64,000 bases of DNA, from positions 177,810-241,809 of the forward strand of contig NZ_RZIS01000007.1 in assembly GCF_005281835.1 (NCBI RefSeq). Direction: 5' to 3'. Shown in pieces: positions 16,727 through 26,219 of the stretch. The DNA comes from Vibrio profundi. Its GTDB lineage: Bacteria > Pseudomonadota > Gammaproteobacteria > Enterobacterales > Vibrionaceae. Each line of letters opens with the position of its first letter. The first letter of the stretch is position 1. The notes under the pieces are model-generated. The model had not been told where the DNA came from, ran no database searches, and saw only the letters and a program-made list of their open reading frames with translations. Made by a program: the position numbers and the translations under genes.

Positions 16727-18663
16727 GTCGCCCGCAAAGAAAAATTGCCCGTAAGTTAGTATTGCCGCTAACGATAAGCTTAGTCTTGCTGTGCGCGATA
16801 GTCGTGGCGATACTTATGTTCAGTTATGAAATTGTCTTGAAAGAACAGCTAAGAGGGCGAGCGGTCGAATTATCGGAATCATTCGTGATTGCCGCTGAAA
16901 CCAAAGTTAGCAGCGCTAATTTGATTCGTATTACTAATTCAACCGGCAGTTTTTATGATGTCCAGTTCGTTGCGCTACTTAAAGATGATGATTCAAAGAT
17001 CATCGCTTCGAACCGTAATAAGTACACCAACCACTTTATTGATCAAGTGACGGACTTAGATATCCGCCAAGATCTAAAAAACGCGGTCGCCGCTGACCGA
17101 ACCGATCAACTCGTTCAGTTTGGCGATTACTACCGTTTTGATTACAAGTTCTCATTGTTCTTTGATCCTAATACGCCTCCACAAGCGCTCACCTTATTCC
17201 TGTTACTGGATCCTAAAGCTGAACAACAAAAAGTAACGTACTTTATGTCCATTTTGGTGGCGGGTTTGTTGATCGGTTTGATCATTGTCGGGGTCGGTCT
17301 TTATCTCTCTATAGCAAAAGTCGTACTTAAACCGATCAAGCTATTGGTGAATGCGGTGTCGTTATCTGTACCTTTACCCCAATCTTCGCGAGAGTCGTTG
17401 GATAAAAATGATGAATTTGGCCGTTTGGCTTTTGCCTACGACTCACTCATGCGCAGGTTGGCCATTGAGCATGAAACCTTAATGCTTGAGAAGAAAAAAA
17501 GTGAAGCAGCAGTTGTTGCCAAAAATGAGTTTCTAGCAGTAATGACTCATGAAATTCGCACCCCGCTCAACGGTATTATTGGTTGCGGAGAGCTGATTAA
17601 AAGCACTCAACTTGATGAGGAACAGCTGCAATACGTGAAGTTGATGACTCACTCAGGAGAACAGCTGCTAACCATAGTTAACGATATTCTCGATCTTTCG
17701 AAGATAGAGGCGAGTAAGCTGCAATTAGAGCTGCGCTCGGTTGATATTATCGAGTTGTTGAATGAAGTCGTGTCGCTGTTTCGTTTTCGGACTCAAGATA
17801 AGGCGATTCAATTTTCGTTTTTCAATCACACTCAAGACCCTTTGTACGTTGGGGTAGACAGTACGCGTCTAAAACAGGTGCTGATTAATCTAGTGGATAA
17901 CGCATTCAAGTTCACTGAAGAAGGGCGGATAGATTTAGTGCTCAGCGCTAAACCTATTGATGAGCATCATATGAAGCTTAAAATCGAGGTTAACGATACT
18001 GGGATAGGCTTGTCTGAACAGCAGATTGAAAAGGTCTTTGATAAGTTCTCGCAAGCGGACTCAAGCACCACCCGAAAATATGGTGGGACCGGTTTAGGGC
18101 TCAGTATTACTTTTCAGTTAATTGAGTTGATGGGCGGGCGTTTACACGTTTCTTCTCAACCAGATGTTGGTTCAAGCTTCTATTTTGAGTTTGATGTCGT
18201 CACCTACAATCCACACTCTAATATTGCCGTTGATACTCCTTCCGTGGAACCTGCGTTCCATGGTGAGTTGTCGATGCTGATTGTCGACGACACTAAAATT
18301 AATACTCTAGTTGCGAGTAAAATGTTGCGCCACGAAGGATTAGAGATCGATATTGCTTTGAGCGGTATTGAAGCGTTGAACAAATGCCGTCAGCGTTTCT
18401 ATGATGTGATCATTATGGACTGCTTGATGCCGAATATGGATGGTTTTGAAACAACACGCCAAATCAGACAGCTTCAATCCGGTAAGCAAAGTTATATTTT
18501 TGCGTTAACGGCAAGTGCATTGAAAGAAACAGAGCAACGTTGTTATGACTCGGGGATGAATGAGTTCTTGATGAAGCCGTTAACCAAAGAAGGGGTGCAG
18601 GAAATCCATCAATACTTAATGAATATAAAACGAAACGGGCAAGCTGAAGTGATTAATCACTAG
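16723..18663 (+). CDS. Hybrid sensor histidine kinase/response regulator
   Basis: The 646-residue protein has a span at residues 13-35, a periplasmic sensor region (36-172), a second span (173-196), a HAMP-type linker and a HisKA domain with H276 in FLAVMTHEIRTPLNG. The HATPase domain has N-box LINLVDNAFKF, DTGIGL and GTGLGLSI. The C-terminal receiver has acidic pair D522/D523, phospho-acceptor D566 and K618. No DNA-binding or other output domain is present and no response regulator gene is next to it, so its output partner must lie elsewhere. The gene is translationally coupled to the binding-protein gene. Confidence 0.92.
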   Translation: MSRPQRKIARKLVLPLTISLVLLCAIVVAILMFSYEIVLKEQLRGRAVELSESFVIAAETKVSSANLIRITNSTGSFYDVQFVALLKDDDSKIIASNRNKYTNHFIDQVTDLDIRQDLKNAVAADRTDQLVQFGDYYRFDYKFSLFFDPNTPPQALTLFLLLDPKAEQQKVTYFMSILVAGLLIGLIIVGVGLYLSIAKVVLKPIKLLVNAVSLSVPLPQSSRESLDKNDEFGRLAFAYDSLMRRLAIEHETLMLEKKKSEAAVVAKNEFLAVMTHEIRTPLNGIIGCGELIKSTQLDEEQLQYVKLMTHSGEQLLTIVNDILDLSKIEASKLQLELRSVDIIELLNEVVSLFRFRTQDKAIQFSFFNHTQDPLYVGVDSTRLKQVLINLVDNAFKFTEEGRIDLVLSAKPIDEHHMKLKIEVNDTGIGLSEQQIEKVFDKFSQADSSTTRKYGGTGLGLSITFQLIELMGGRLHVSSQPDVGSSFYFEFDVVTYNPHSNIAVDTPSVEPAFHGELSMLIVDDTKINTLVASKMLRHEGLEIDIALSGIEALNKCRQRFYDVIIMDCLMPNMDGFETTRQIRQLQSGKQSYIFALTASALKETEQRCYDSGMNEFLMKPLTKEGVQEIHQYLMNIKRNGQAEVINH

Positions 18664-18696
18664 CTTGCCCGTGAATTAGCGTAGAGGAATGTTGGG

Positions 18697-19707
18697 TTAG
18701 TCTCTGTTTAGCTCAAGAAACTCTTCCACTTTTTCCACCATTTTTGGTGAACCAACAAAGAAAGGTACACGTTGGTGTAACTCAGTTGGTTTCAAGTCCA
18801 TAATGCGATTTACACCGTCAGACGCTAGGCCGCCAGCTTGCTCCATAATGAATGCGATAGGGTTGCACTCATAAAGCAGACGCAGTTTACCGGTTGGGTG
18901 GCTTTCAGTACTTGGGTACAAGTAGATGCCGCCTTTAAGCAGGTTACGGTGGAAATCTGCAACCAATGAACCGATGTAGCGAGATGTATACGGGCGGTTA
19001 TCTTCAGGCTCGCTTTCCTGGCAGTACTTGATGTATTTCTTCACGCCAGTTGGGAAGCGAATGTAGTTACCTTCATTGATTGAGTAGATCTTGCCTTCTT
19101 CTGGAATCATCATGTTTTCATGAGACAGACAGAAAGTGCCTAGAGAAGGATCGTATGTGAAGCCATTTACGCCTTTACCAGTGGTGTAAACCAACATAGT
19201 TGAAGAACCGTAGATGACGTAGCCCGCTGCAACTTGCTTGTTGCCTGGCTGTAAGAAGTCTTCTTCCGTTGGTGGTGTTCCGATTGGCGAAACACGACGG
19301 TAGATAGAGAAAATCGTACCAACAGATACGTTCACATCGATATTCGAAGAACCATCAAGAGGATCCATCAGTACAACGTACTTAGCATTCTTGTTCAGCT
19401 CTTTATTGAAAGCGACAGCTTCGTCTTCTTCTTCACTCGCAACACCACAAACTTGGTCACGAGCTTCTAAAGCAGCCTTAAACTTGTCATTCGCGTATAA
19501 GTCGAGTTTTTGCTGTTCTTCACCTTGAACGTTATCAACGCCAACAGCACCAGTAATATCGGCTAGACCCGCTTTGTTGATTTCACGGTTTACGATTTTT
19601 GCAGCAAGACGAATTGATGACAAAAGGGATGAAAGATCACCGCTTGCGTGGGGGAAGTCACTTTGTTTTTCAACAATGAACTCGCCAAGGGTGCGCATCT
19701 CAGACAT
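18697..19707 (-). CDS. fbp: Fructose-1,6-bisphosphatase class I
   Basis: Fbp carries out the committed gluconeogenic step, converting fructose 1,6-bisphosphate to fructose 6-phosphate in the cytosol. The 336-residue length and the metal/phosphate motif DPLDGSSNIDVNVSVG (residues 115-130) identify the class I family. GKLRLLYECNPIAFIMEQAGG near the C-terminus is the second family signature. It is a single gene, divergent from mpl by about 250 bases. Confidence 0.97.
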   Translation of the reverse strand: MSEMRTLGEFIVEKQSDFPHASGDLSSLLSSIRLAAKIVNREINKAGLADITGAVGVDNVQGEEQQKLDLYANDKFKAALEARDQVCGVASEEEDEAVAFNKELNKNAKYVVLMDPLDGSSNIDVNVSVGTIFSIYRRVSPIGTPPTEEDFLQPGNKQVAAGYVIYGSSTMLVYTTGKGVNGFTYDPSLGTFCLSHENMMIPEEGKIYSINEGNYIRFPTGVKKYIKYCQESEPEDNRPYTSRYIGSLVADFHRNLLKGGIYLYPSTESHPTGKLRLLYECNPIAFIMEQAGGLASDGVNRIMDLKPTELHQRVPFFVGSPKMVEKVEEFLELNRD

Positions 19708-19960
19708 GTTATTTCCTTAAACTTCTCTGAATAATAGGGGATTTTGGGCTTTGGACTGAGTAGGCCTCTTCGTGGGCTTTATTCATCTATGCACCTAATT
19801 TGATTTTAAGGGTTAGATCTTTTTAATGGTAATGAAGTAAGCGACCTAGATCTCACTTACTATGTCGACTGAATTTGTTTTGCATTGCGACTCGCTTTTC
19901 GGCGTGAATTCATGGTAATAAGTGCAATAGTCTTAATTCGCATCTATTTGGAAGCCATTT

Positions 19961-21322
19961 ATGCATATTCACATCTTAGGAATCTGTGGCACTTTCATGG
20001 GCGGCGCCGCGGTTTTAGCGCGTCAACTTGGCCATAAAGTGACGGGCAGTGATGCCAATGTTTACCCCCCAATGAGTACTTTATTAGAGTCTCAAGGCAT
20101 CGAGATTATTGAAGGCTTTGACCCTCAACAATTAGAGCCGAGACCTGACTTGGTGGTGATTGGTAACGCGATGAGCCGTGGCAACCCTTGTGTCGAATAT
20201 GTATTGAATAATAATTTGAAGTACACGTCTGGCCCACAGTGGTTGCAAGAGTTCTTATTGCATGACAGATGGGTACTGGCGGTATCAGGAACACACGGTA
20301 AAACGACCACATCTAGTATGCTGGCTTGGGTGCTAGAAGATTGCGGTTATACGCCCGGTTTCTTGGTCGGAGGCGTGCTAGGTAACTTTGGGGTTTCAGC
20401 TCGACTTGGCGAGAGTATGTTTTTTGTCGTGGAAGCCGACGAATATGACAGCGCTTTTTTCGATAAGCGTTCTAAGTTCGTTCATTACCATCCAAGAACC
20501 TTGGTCATGAATAATCTGGAATTCGACCATGCGGACATTTTTGATGATTTAGAGGCCATTAAGCGCCAATTCCATCATTTAGTTCGTACGGTTCCTGGTA
20601 ATGGCCGTATTTTTGCGCCGAAGCAAGACCAAGCTATTGAAGATGTATTGTCACGTGGCTGCTGGAGTGAAACTGAATTCAGTGGCAATGACGGGCAGTG
20701 GCAGGCAGAAAAGATCGAGAAAGACGGCTCAAAATTCACTGTGATTTTTGAAGGTGAAGCGGTTGGTGTCGTAGATTGGGACTTAGTCGGTGATCATAAT
20801 GTCGATAATGCCTTGATGGCGATTGCTGCGGCTCGACATGTGGGGGTGACTCCGGATTTAGCGTGTGAGTCTCTTGCCAAGTTCATTAACACCAAGCGTC
20901 GCTTAGAGCTGAAAGGCGAAATTGGTGGTGTGACGGTTTACGATGACTTTGCGCATCACCCGACGGCTATCGAGTTAACGTTGGGTGGGCTACGCAACAA
21001 AGTGGGCGACCAGAAAATTATCGCTGTGCTTGAGCCTCGCTCGGCAACAATGAAACGCGGCGTGCATAAAGAAACGTTAGCGGATTCATTAAAGCAGGCA
21101 GATTCGACGTATTTATACCAACCCGCTAATATTGAGTGGTCTGTGCAAGATATTGCTGACCAATGCCATCAACCTGCTCATGTTGATGACGACATGTCTG
21201 CTTTTGTGGCGAAGATCGTAGCAGAAGCTCAGCCACAAGATCAGATTCTAGTGATGAGTAACGGCGGTTTTGAAGGGATACACCAAAAGCTATTGGATGG
21301 ATTGACTGCAAAGTTTAATTAA
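19961..21322 (+). CDS. mpl: UDP-N-acetylmuramate:L-alanyl-gamma-D-glutamyl-meso-diaminopimelate ligase Mpl
   Basis: Mpl attaches the recycled murein tripeptide to UDP-MurNAc in peptidoglycan recycling. The 453-residue Mur-ligase-fold protein starts with HILGICGTFMGG. It has the ATP loop SGTHGKTTTSSM (about residues 109-120), VEADEYDSAFFDKRSKF and VYDDFAHHPTAI. The N-terminal GTFMGG and the YDSAFFDKR stretch separate it from MurC. It is followed 41 bases later by ubiX, as in other vibrios and enterobacteria. Confidence 0.95.
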   Translation: MHIHILGICGTFMGGAAVLARQLGHKVTGSDANVYPPMSTLLESQGIEIIEGFDPQQLEPRPDLVVIGNAMSRGNPCVEYVLNNNLKYTSGPQWLQEFLLHDRWVLAVSGTHGKTTTSSMLAWVLEDCGYTPGFLVGGVLGNFGVSARLGESMFFVVEADEYDSAFFDKRSKFVHYHPRTLVMNNLEFDHADIFDDLEAIKRQFHHLVRTVPGNGRIFAPKQDQAIEDVLSRGCWSETEFSGNDGQWQAEKIEKDGSKFTVIFEGEAVGVVDWDLVGDHNVDNALMAIAAARHVGVTPDLACESLAKFINTKRRLELKGEIGGVTVYDDFAHHPTAIELTLGGLRNKVGDQKIIAVLEPRSATMKRGVHKETLADSLKQADSTYLYQPANIEWSVQDIADQCHQPAHVDDDMSAFVAKIVAEAQPQDQILVMSNGGFEGIHQKLLDGLTAKFN

Positions 21323-21363
21323 AAGTCGCGAGGGGTGCCTCGCTGCTTAAGATATAGAAGATA

Positions 21364-21987
21364 ATGACCAAGAAAAACAAAGCGATTACGCTCGCATTTA
21401 CAGGGGCGTCTGGCGCGCCTTATGGCCTTCGATTACTTGAATGCTTATTAGCAGCCGACTACCAAGTGTATTTACTGATTTCATCGGCTGCGCGCGTTGT
21501 CATGGCGACTGAACACGATTTGAAGTTACCTAGTGGCCCAGGTGCCGCAAAAGCCGCTTTGGTAGAGCACTTGAATTGCAATCCTGACAACCTCATCGTG
21601 TGTGGCAAAGAAGATTGGTTTTCTCCTGTTGCTTCTGGTTCTGCCGCACCAAAGCAAATGGTCGTGTGCCCATGTTCTGCGGGTAGTGTTGCTTCGATAG
21701 CACATGGTATGTCTGACAACTTAATTGAACGCGCTGCTGATGTTGTTATGAAAGAACGCGGCCAATTGCTGCTGGTGGTGCGTGAAACGCCATTTTCGAC
21801 GCTGCATTTAGAAAACATGCATAAGCTTTCGACGATGGGCGTCACTATCATGCCTGCCTCGCCTGGTTTCTATCATCAGCCACAATCAATTGAAGACTTA
21901 GTTGATTTTATGGTGGCTCGAATACTCGATCATTTAGGTGTTGAGCAAGGTCTAGTTCCACGTTGGGGGTACGATCAGCGCTCATAA
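21364..21987 (+). CDS. ubiX: Flavin prenyltransferase UbiX
   Basis: UbiX makes prenylated FMN, the cofactor of the UbiD decarboxylase in ubiquinone synthesis. The 207-residue protein has the flavoprotein motif TGASGAPYGLRLLE (from residue 13) and the conserved PCSAGSVASIAHGMSDNLIERAADV and VRETPFSTLHLENM stretches. It follows mpl and probably shares its transcript. Its end is followed by the TPP riboswitch of the thi operon. Confidence 0.95.
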   Translation: MTKKNKAITLAFTGASGAPYGLRLLECLLAADYQVYLLISSAARVVMATEHDLKLPSGPGAAKAALVEHLNCNPDNLIVCGKEDWFSPVASGSAAPKQMVVCPCSAGSVASIAHGMSDNLIERAADVVMKERGQLLLVVRETPFSTLHLENMHKLSTMGVTIMPASPGFYHQPQSIEDLVDFMVARILDHLGVEQGLVPRWGYDQRS

Positions 21988-22035
21988 ACTGCGATCTAGT
22001 TGGCTAATTGAGTGAAATCGCATTACAATCCAAAC

Positions 22036-22142
22036 CACTCATCGGGGAGCTAAGCATTCAGTTACTGAATGTGCGCTGAGATCAAGTGTCGACTTGGGAC
22101 CCGTAAACCTGAACCAGATAATGCTGGCGTAGGAATTGAGTT
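22036..22142 (+). ncRNA. TPP riboswitch (THI element)
   Basis: The conserved aptamer elements are present in order: GGGGAGC (22044), CTGAGAT (22076), GGGACCC (22095), CCTGAACC (22108), AGATAATGCTGGCGTAGGAA (from 22117). It lies about 60 bases upstream of thiB. No poly-T terminator follows, and a short GCTC/GAGC stem flanks the Shine-Dalgarno region of thiB. Translational control by thiamine pyrophosphate is therefore more likely than transcriptional control. Confidence 0.95.
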
Positions 22143-22202
22143 AGGAACCTTTTCTATTTTCCTCCCTCAAACCTGTGCCGCTCAGACCAAGGAGAGCGTC
22201 CA

Positions 22203-23189
22203 GTGAAATTCGCATTAACGACTTTAGCTTTAGCAACATCATTTTCGGCCATTGCCGCAGACAATACTTTAACCGTTTACACATACGATTCATTTGCAGC
22301 GGATTGGGGACCAGGTCCTACCGTTGAAAAAGCATTTGAAGAGAAATGTGGCTGTGACGTTAACTTTGTGGCGCTTGAAGATGGCGTATCAATCTTGAAC
22401 CGTCTTCGCTTAGAAGGTGGTAACAGCAAAGCTGATGTCATCCTAGGGTTAGACAACAACCTAATGGCCGAAGCGAAGCAAACTGGGTTGCTAGCCACTC
22501 ACAGTGTCGATACTTCATCGGTCGCATTGCCTAACGGTTGGGCTGACGATACTTTCGTGCCATACGACTACGGTTACTTCGCGTTTGTTTACAACAAAGA
22601 AAAGTTAGCGAACCCACCAAAAAGCTTAAAAGAGTTGGTTGAGCAGCGCGACGACTTAAAAGTGATTTACCAAGACCCACGTACCTCTACACCTGGCCAA
22701 GGCCTAATGTTGTGGATGAAGTCGGTATACGGCGATGAGACCACACAAGCATGGAAACAGTTGGCTAAGAAGACGGTAACGGTGACTAAAGGTTGGTCTG
22801 AAGCGTATTCTATGTTCCTTGAAGGTGAGTCAGACATGGTGTTGTCTTACACGACTTCTCCGGCGTACCATTTAATTGCGGAAAACGATGCGAAGTTCGC
22901 ATCAGCAGCGTTCTCTGAAGGTCACTACACTCAAGTTGAAGTTGCGGCTAAAGTGAAAGGCGCGAAGAACGAAAAGCTAGCGGATGAGTTCATGGCGTTT
23001 ATCTTAAGTGATGAGTTCCAATCTGCGATGCCAACTGGCAACTGGATGTACCCAGTAACGAATGTAACGTTGCCTAAAGGTTTTGAAACGTTAACGGTTC
23101 CACAACAAGCGTTGAGCTTCTCTTCAGAAGAGATCGCTGAAAATCGTAAGCCATGGATCCGTGAATGGCAAAACGCACTAACTTTCTAA
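22203..23189 (+). CDS. thiB: Thiamine ABC transporter substrate-binding protein ThiB
   Basis: ThiB is the periplasmic thiamine/TPP-binding component of the ThiBPQ importer. The 328-residue protein has a Sec signal peptide (MKFALTT..., cleavage near AIAA-D, residue 20). It continues with LTVYTYDSFAADWGPGP, DVILGLDNNLMAEAKQTGL and the PYDYGYFAFVYNKEKL stretch of the TbpA/ThiB family. It starts with GTG after an AAGGAGAG box. Control by the TPP riboswitch directly upstream confirms the substrate. Confidence 0.96.
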   Translation: MKFALTTLALATSFSAIAADNTLTVYTYDSFAADWGPGPTVEKAFEEKCGCDVNFVALEDGVSILNRLRLEGGNSKADVILGLDNNLMAEAKQTGLLATHSVDTSSVALPNGWADDTFVPYDYGYFAFVYNKEKLANPPKSLKELVEQRDDLKVIYQDPRTSTPGQGLMLWMKSVYGDETTQAWKQLAKKTVTVTKGWSEAYSMFLEGESDMVLSYTTSPAYHLIAENDAKFASAAFSEGHYTQVEVAAKVKGAKNEKLADEFMAFILSDEFQSAMPTGNWMYPVTNVTLPKGFETLTVPQQALSFSSEEIAENRKPWIREWQNALTF

Positions 23190-23204
23190 TCTGTTTGGTT
23201 TTCT

Positions 23205-24803
23205 ATGCAGAATAAGATTCCTAAAGTGGGCATCGGTGTTGCGATACTGATTGCCACTTTTGTTGTTTCCTCCGTCGGGGCATTGCTTAGCAATGCCCCT
23301 TCTCTTGATATCAGCCAAGTATGGTCAGATCCTTACTATTGGCACGTCACCAAGTTCAGTTTCTATCAAGCGTTTCTTTCAACATTACTCAGTGTTGGGT
23401 TAGCGATCCCAGTGGCTCATGCTTTGTCTCGTCGTCAGTTTTTTGGGCGAAGTCTGTTGTTGAAATTGTTTGCTTCTACATTGGTTTTGCCCGTGCTGGT
23501 TGGTGTATTTGGCTTATTAGCTATTTATGGCAACAGTGGTTGGTTGGCTAAAGGCCTTGCCCTGATTGACACAAAGCTGCCTTTCTCTATCTATGGCTTG
23601 AATGGTATTTTGCTGGCTCACGTATTTTTTAATCTGCCTTATGCCAGCCGCTTATTGTTGCAAGCTTTGGATACCGTACCAGCGGAACAACATAAGTTAT
23701 GCGCGCATTTAGGCATGAGCCACTGGAATAAATTTAAGTGGATAGAGTGGCCGCGAGTTCGTCAGCAATTGCCTCACGTGTGTGGTTTGGTGTTTATGTT
23801 GTGTTTTACCAGCTTTGCCGCTGTGATGGCATTGGGGGGCGGACCTAAATCGACCACAATCGAACTGGCTATCTACCAGGCGATCAAATTCGATTTTGAT
23901 TTACAGGCTGGGGCGTTATTGGGGATTTGGCAAATGCTGCTGTGTGGCATTTTGGCTATCAGTATCCAAAAGCTATCGAAGCCACTTTCCGTGGCATCCT
24001 GCCAACTATCACAAGATAAATTTTTGGTTAAAGACAGCCTTTGGTCGAAAGCGTGGGACAGCTTTTGGATCATAGGTGTCTCATTCCTTGTTTTGCCTCC
24101 GCTGTTGATGGTGTTGATGAGTGGGGTGAATGGCCAAGCGTTGCAAGTGCTTTCCAGTGAAGCTTTTTGGCAAGCGCTCGCTGCGTCGTTTAAGGTCGCG
24201 GTGTTAGCCAGCTTAATCGCGGTGTGTGCAGGAATTGCTATTTTGATGACCAGTCGTGCATGGCGCTTAAAGCATCAGAACTTCAAAGCAGACAAGATTG
24301 AATTGATCGGAACCATCATATTGGTGACACCAGGCTTGGTGATAAGTACCGGGTTGTTTCTTTTACTTCGCAGTATTACTGATGTATTCAGCTTAGCGTT
24401 TTTTGTGGTTGTGGCCGTGAATAGTTTAATGGCATTACCTTATGTTATTAAGACCTTAGCCCAGCCGTTATTACACCTTGCTCAGCAGTATCAGTATCTA
24501 TGCCCTAGCTTAGGTATGACAGGGTTTAATCGATTTAAATTGGTTGAGTGGCGCGCATTGCGTAAGCCGATTGCTCAAGCTTTTTCTATTAGTTTTATGT
24601 TGTCGATAGGCGATTTGAGTGCGATTGCTTTGTTTGGCAGCCAAGAGTTTAGAACGCTACCGCTTTATCTTTTCCAGCTGTTAGGTAGTTATCAAATGGA
24701 AGCTGCTGCGGTTGTTTCTGTGAGTCTGCTGCTGCTAAGTGTGGGCAGTTTTACTGTGATTGAACGCTTACTGACCTCGAAACCAAGGAAGCCATCATGT
24801 TAA
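23205..24803 (+). CDS. thiP: Thiamine ABC transporter permease ThiP
   Basis: ThiP is a fused double permease for thiamine. The 532-residue protein has two homologous halves, each with a six-span-like set. The EAA-like loops read AHLGMSHWNKFKWIEWPRVR (about 168-187) in the first half and CPSLGMTGFNRFKLVEWRALR (about 432-452) in the second. It starts 15 bases after thiB and overlaps thiQ by seven bases. Confidence 0.95.
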   Translation: MQNKIPKVGIGVAILIATFVVSSVGALLSNAPSLDISQVWSDPYYWHVTKFSFYQAFLSTLLSVGLAIPVAHALSRRQFFGRSLLLKLFASTLVLPVLVGVFGLLAIYGNSGWLAKGLALIDTKLPFSIYGLNGILLAHVFFNLPYASRLLLQALDTVPAEQHKLCAHLGMSHWNKFKWIEWPRVRQQLPHVCGLVFMLCFTSFAAVMALGGGPKSTTIELAIYQAIKFDFDLQAGALLGIWQMLLCGILAISIQKLSKPLSVASCQLSQDKFLVKDSLWSKAWDSFWIIGVSFLVLPPLLMVLMSGVNGQALQVLSSEAFWQALAASFKVAVLASLIAVCAGIAILMTSRAWRLKHQNFKADKIELIGTIILVTPGLVISTGLFLLLRSITDVFSLAFFVVVAVNSLMALPYVIKTLAQPLLHLAQQYQYLCPSLGMTGFNRFKLVEWRALRKPIAQAFSISFMLSIGDLSAIALFGSQEFRTLPLYLFQLLGSYQMEAAAVVSVSLLLLSVGSFTVIERLLTSKPRKPSC

Positions 24804-25501
24804 CTATGAGCAATGTTCATTACCATTATCAGCAAGAGCTATTCACTTTCGATTTTGAAGCTCAGCAAGGCGATATTGTCGCTGTTATGGGGCCGAGCGG
24901 CGCGGGTAAGTCGACCTTATTAGCGCTGGTGGCGGGATTTATTGAACCGACCCAAGGCTCGATTACGGCTGATGGTACCCAATTAGTAGGACTAGAAGCG
25001 CATCAACGCCCATTGGCGATGTTATTCCAAGAGCATAACCTGTTTGCGCATTTAACTGTACGTGAAAACATTGGTCTGGGCTTACACCCTGGCTTGAAGC
25101 TTAATCAAGAGCAAAAGCTGCGGGTAGTAGATGCTGCAACGCAGGTTGGCGTGGAAGATTATTTAGACCGGTTACCTGAACAGCTCTCTGGCGGGCAGAG
25201 ACAACGTGTGGCGTTGGCACGGTGCTTTGTACAGCCTCATGATATTTGGTTACTCGATGAGCCTTTCTCGGCGTTAGATCCGCTGCTCAGAGAAGAGATG
25301 CTCGCCTTAGTGAAGCAGTTAGCGGCTGAACGAAATATTACCGTCTTAATGGTGACCCATCATATTGGCGATGCTAGAAGCATTGCGAACAAGTTCGCTT
25401 TTGTTGCCCAAGGTAAAGTCTTAGTTGCTGAAGGCATTCAAGGGCTAACCAGTGATCACAACGAGCCTATTTTGAGTGGGTTTGTACGCGCTGGCGAATA
25501 G
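24797..25501 (+). CDS. thiQ: Thiamine ABC transporter ATP-binding protein ThiQ
   Basis: ThiQ is the 234-residue ATPase of the thiamine importer. Walker A GPSGAGKST is at residues 32-40, the signature LSGGQRQR begins at 130, Walker B WLLDEP is at 151-156 and the H-loop reads VTHH. The overlap with thiP and the following intrinsic terminator mark it as the last gene of the operon. Confidence 0.96.
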   Translation: MLTMSNVHYHYQQELFTFDFEAQQGDIVAVMGPSGAGKSTLLALVAGFIEPTQGSITADGTQLVGLEAHQRPLAMLFQEHNLFAHLTVRENIGLGLHPGLKLNQEQKLRVVDAATQVGVEDYLDRLPEQLSGGQRQRVALARCFVQPHDIWLLDEPFSALDPLLREEMLALVKQLAAERNITVLMVTHHIGDARSIANKFAFVAQGKVLVAEGIQGLTSDHNEPILSGFVRAGE

Positions 25502-25530
25502 TGCTGTATGAAAGCGATAGATGCAGATAC

Positions 25531-25563
25531 AAAAAGACCTAGCGAATGTGCTAGGTCTTTTTT
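25531..25563. terminator. Intrinsic terminator after thiQ (bidirectional)
   Basis: A 13-base perfect stem (AAAAAGACCTAGC and its complement) with a six-base loop has T runs in both directions. It serves thiQ and the convergent darP. Confidence 0.92.
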
Positions 25564-25577
25564 ATTGATACGCGAGA

Positions 25578-26102
25578 TTAAGCGTCTTCGTTAAGTTCTT
25601 TCAGAAGTTGGAAGATCTCACGGAAAGCTTTTGCTGGCTTGTTTGCCTTTTTCTCTTTGTTCGCTTGGCGAGCAAGTTGGCGTAAGCGCTGGCGATCTAC
25701 ACTTGGGTGAGCTTCAACTACCTCTGAAATCGCGGTATCACCTTCAGAGATAATACGATCACGCATTTGTTCTAGTTTGTGCAGCTCAGCCGTTGCTTGA
25801 GAGTGCTTGTTACGTACTTTATCGAGAGCGGCTTGGATTGGCTCTGGATCGATATTACGCATTAGCTTACCGATGTATTGCAGCTGACGACGCTTCGCTT
25901 CATTTTTAAAACGTTGCGCGTCTTTGATTGCTTCAGCTAGCTCTTCTGACAGTGGAAACTTTTCCAACACAGAAGGCTTTAATGTTACTAATTCTTCACC
26001 TAATACTTGAAGTGCTTCCATGTCTTCTTTCATTTCGGTACGGCTTACCCAAATGATTTCTTCTTCAGGTTCCCAAGGGGCTTTCTGATTTTTGCGGGCC
26101 AT
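25578..26102 (-). CDS. darP: Ribosome-associated protein DarP (YjgA)
   Basis: DarP is a late 50S ribosomal subunit assembly factor of proteobacteria, formerly YjgA/DUF615. The 174-residue, highly charged helical protein has the family features EEIIWVSRTEMKEDMEALQ and RRQLQYIGKLMRN. A basic QRLRQLARQANKEKK stretch lies near the C-terminus. It is divergent from pmbA, the same arrangement as in E. coli. Confidence 0.93.
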   Translation of the reverse strand: MARKNQKAPWEPEEEIIWVSRTEMKEDMEALQVLGEELVTLKPSVLEKFPLSEELAEAIKDAQRFKNEAKRRQLQYIGKLMRNIDPEPIQAALDKVRNKHSQATAELHKLEQMRDRIISEGDTAISEVVEAHPSVDRQRLRQLARQANKEKKANKPAKAFREIFQLLKELNEDA

Positions 26103-26219
26103 CTTTTCTGCCTATATCACTATCTCATACGAATATATGGCTATTTTAGCAAGAATCGTGGGGAGAATGCGAAATTCTTGTTATCCTACGTAATATTGAT
26201 ATTAAAAATTAGATTAGAT

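Noticed and set aside
26007..26219. Longer N-terminus for PmbA
   Set aside because: It overlaps the divergent darP coding region and adds 71 residues without family similarity.
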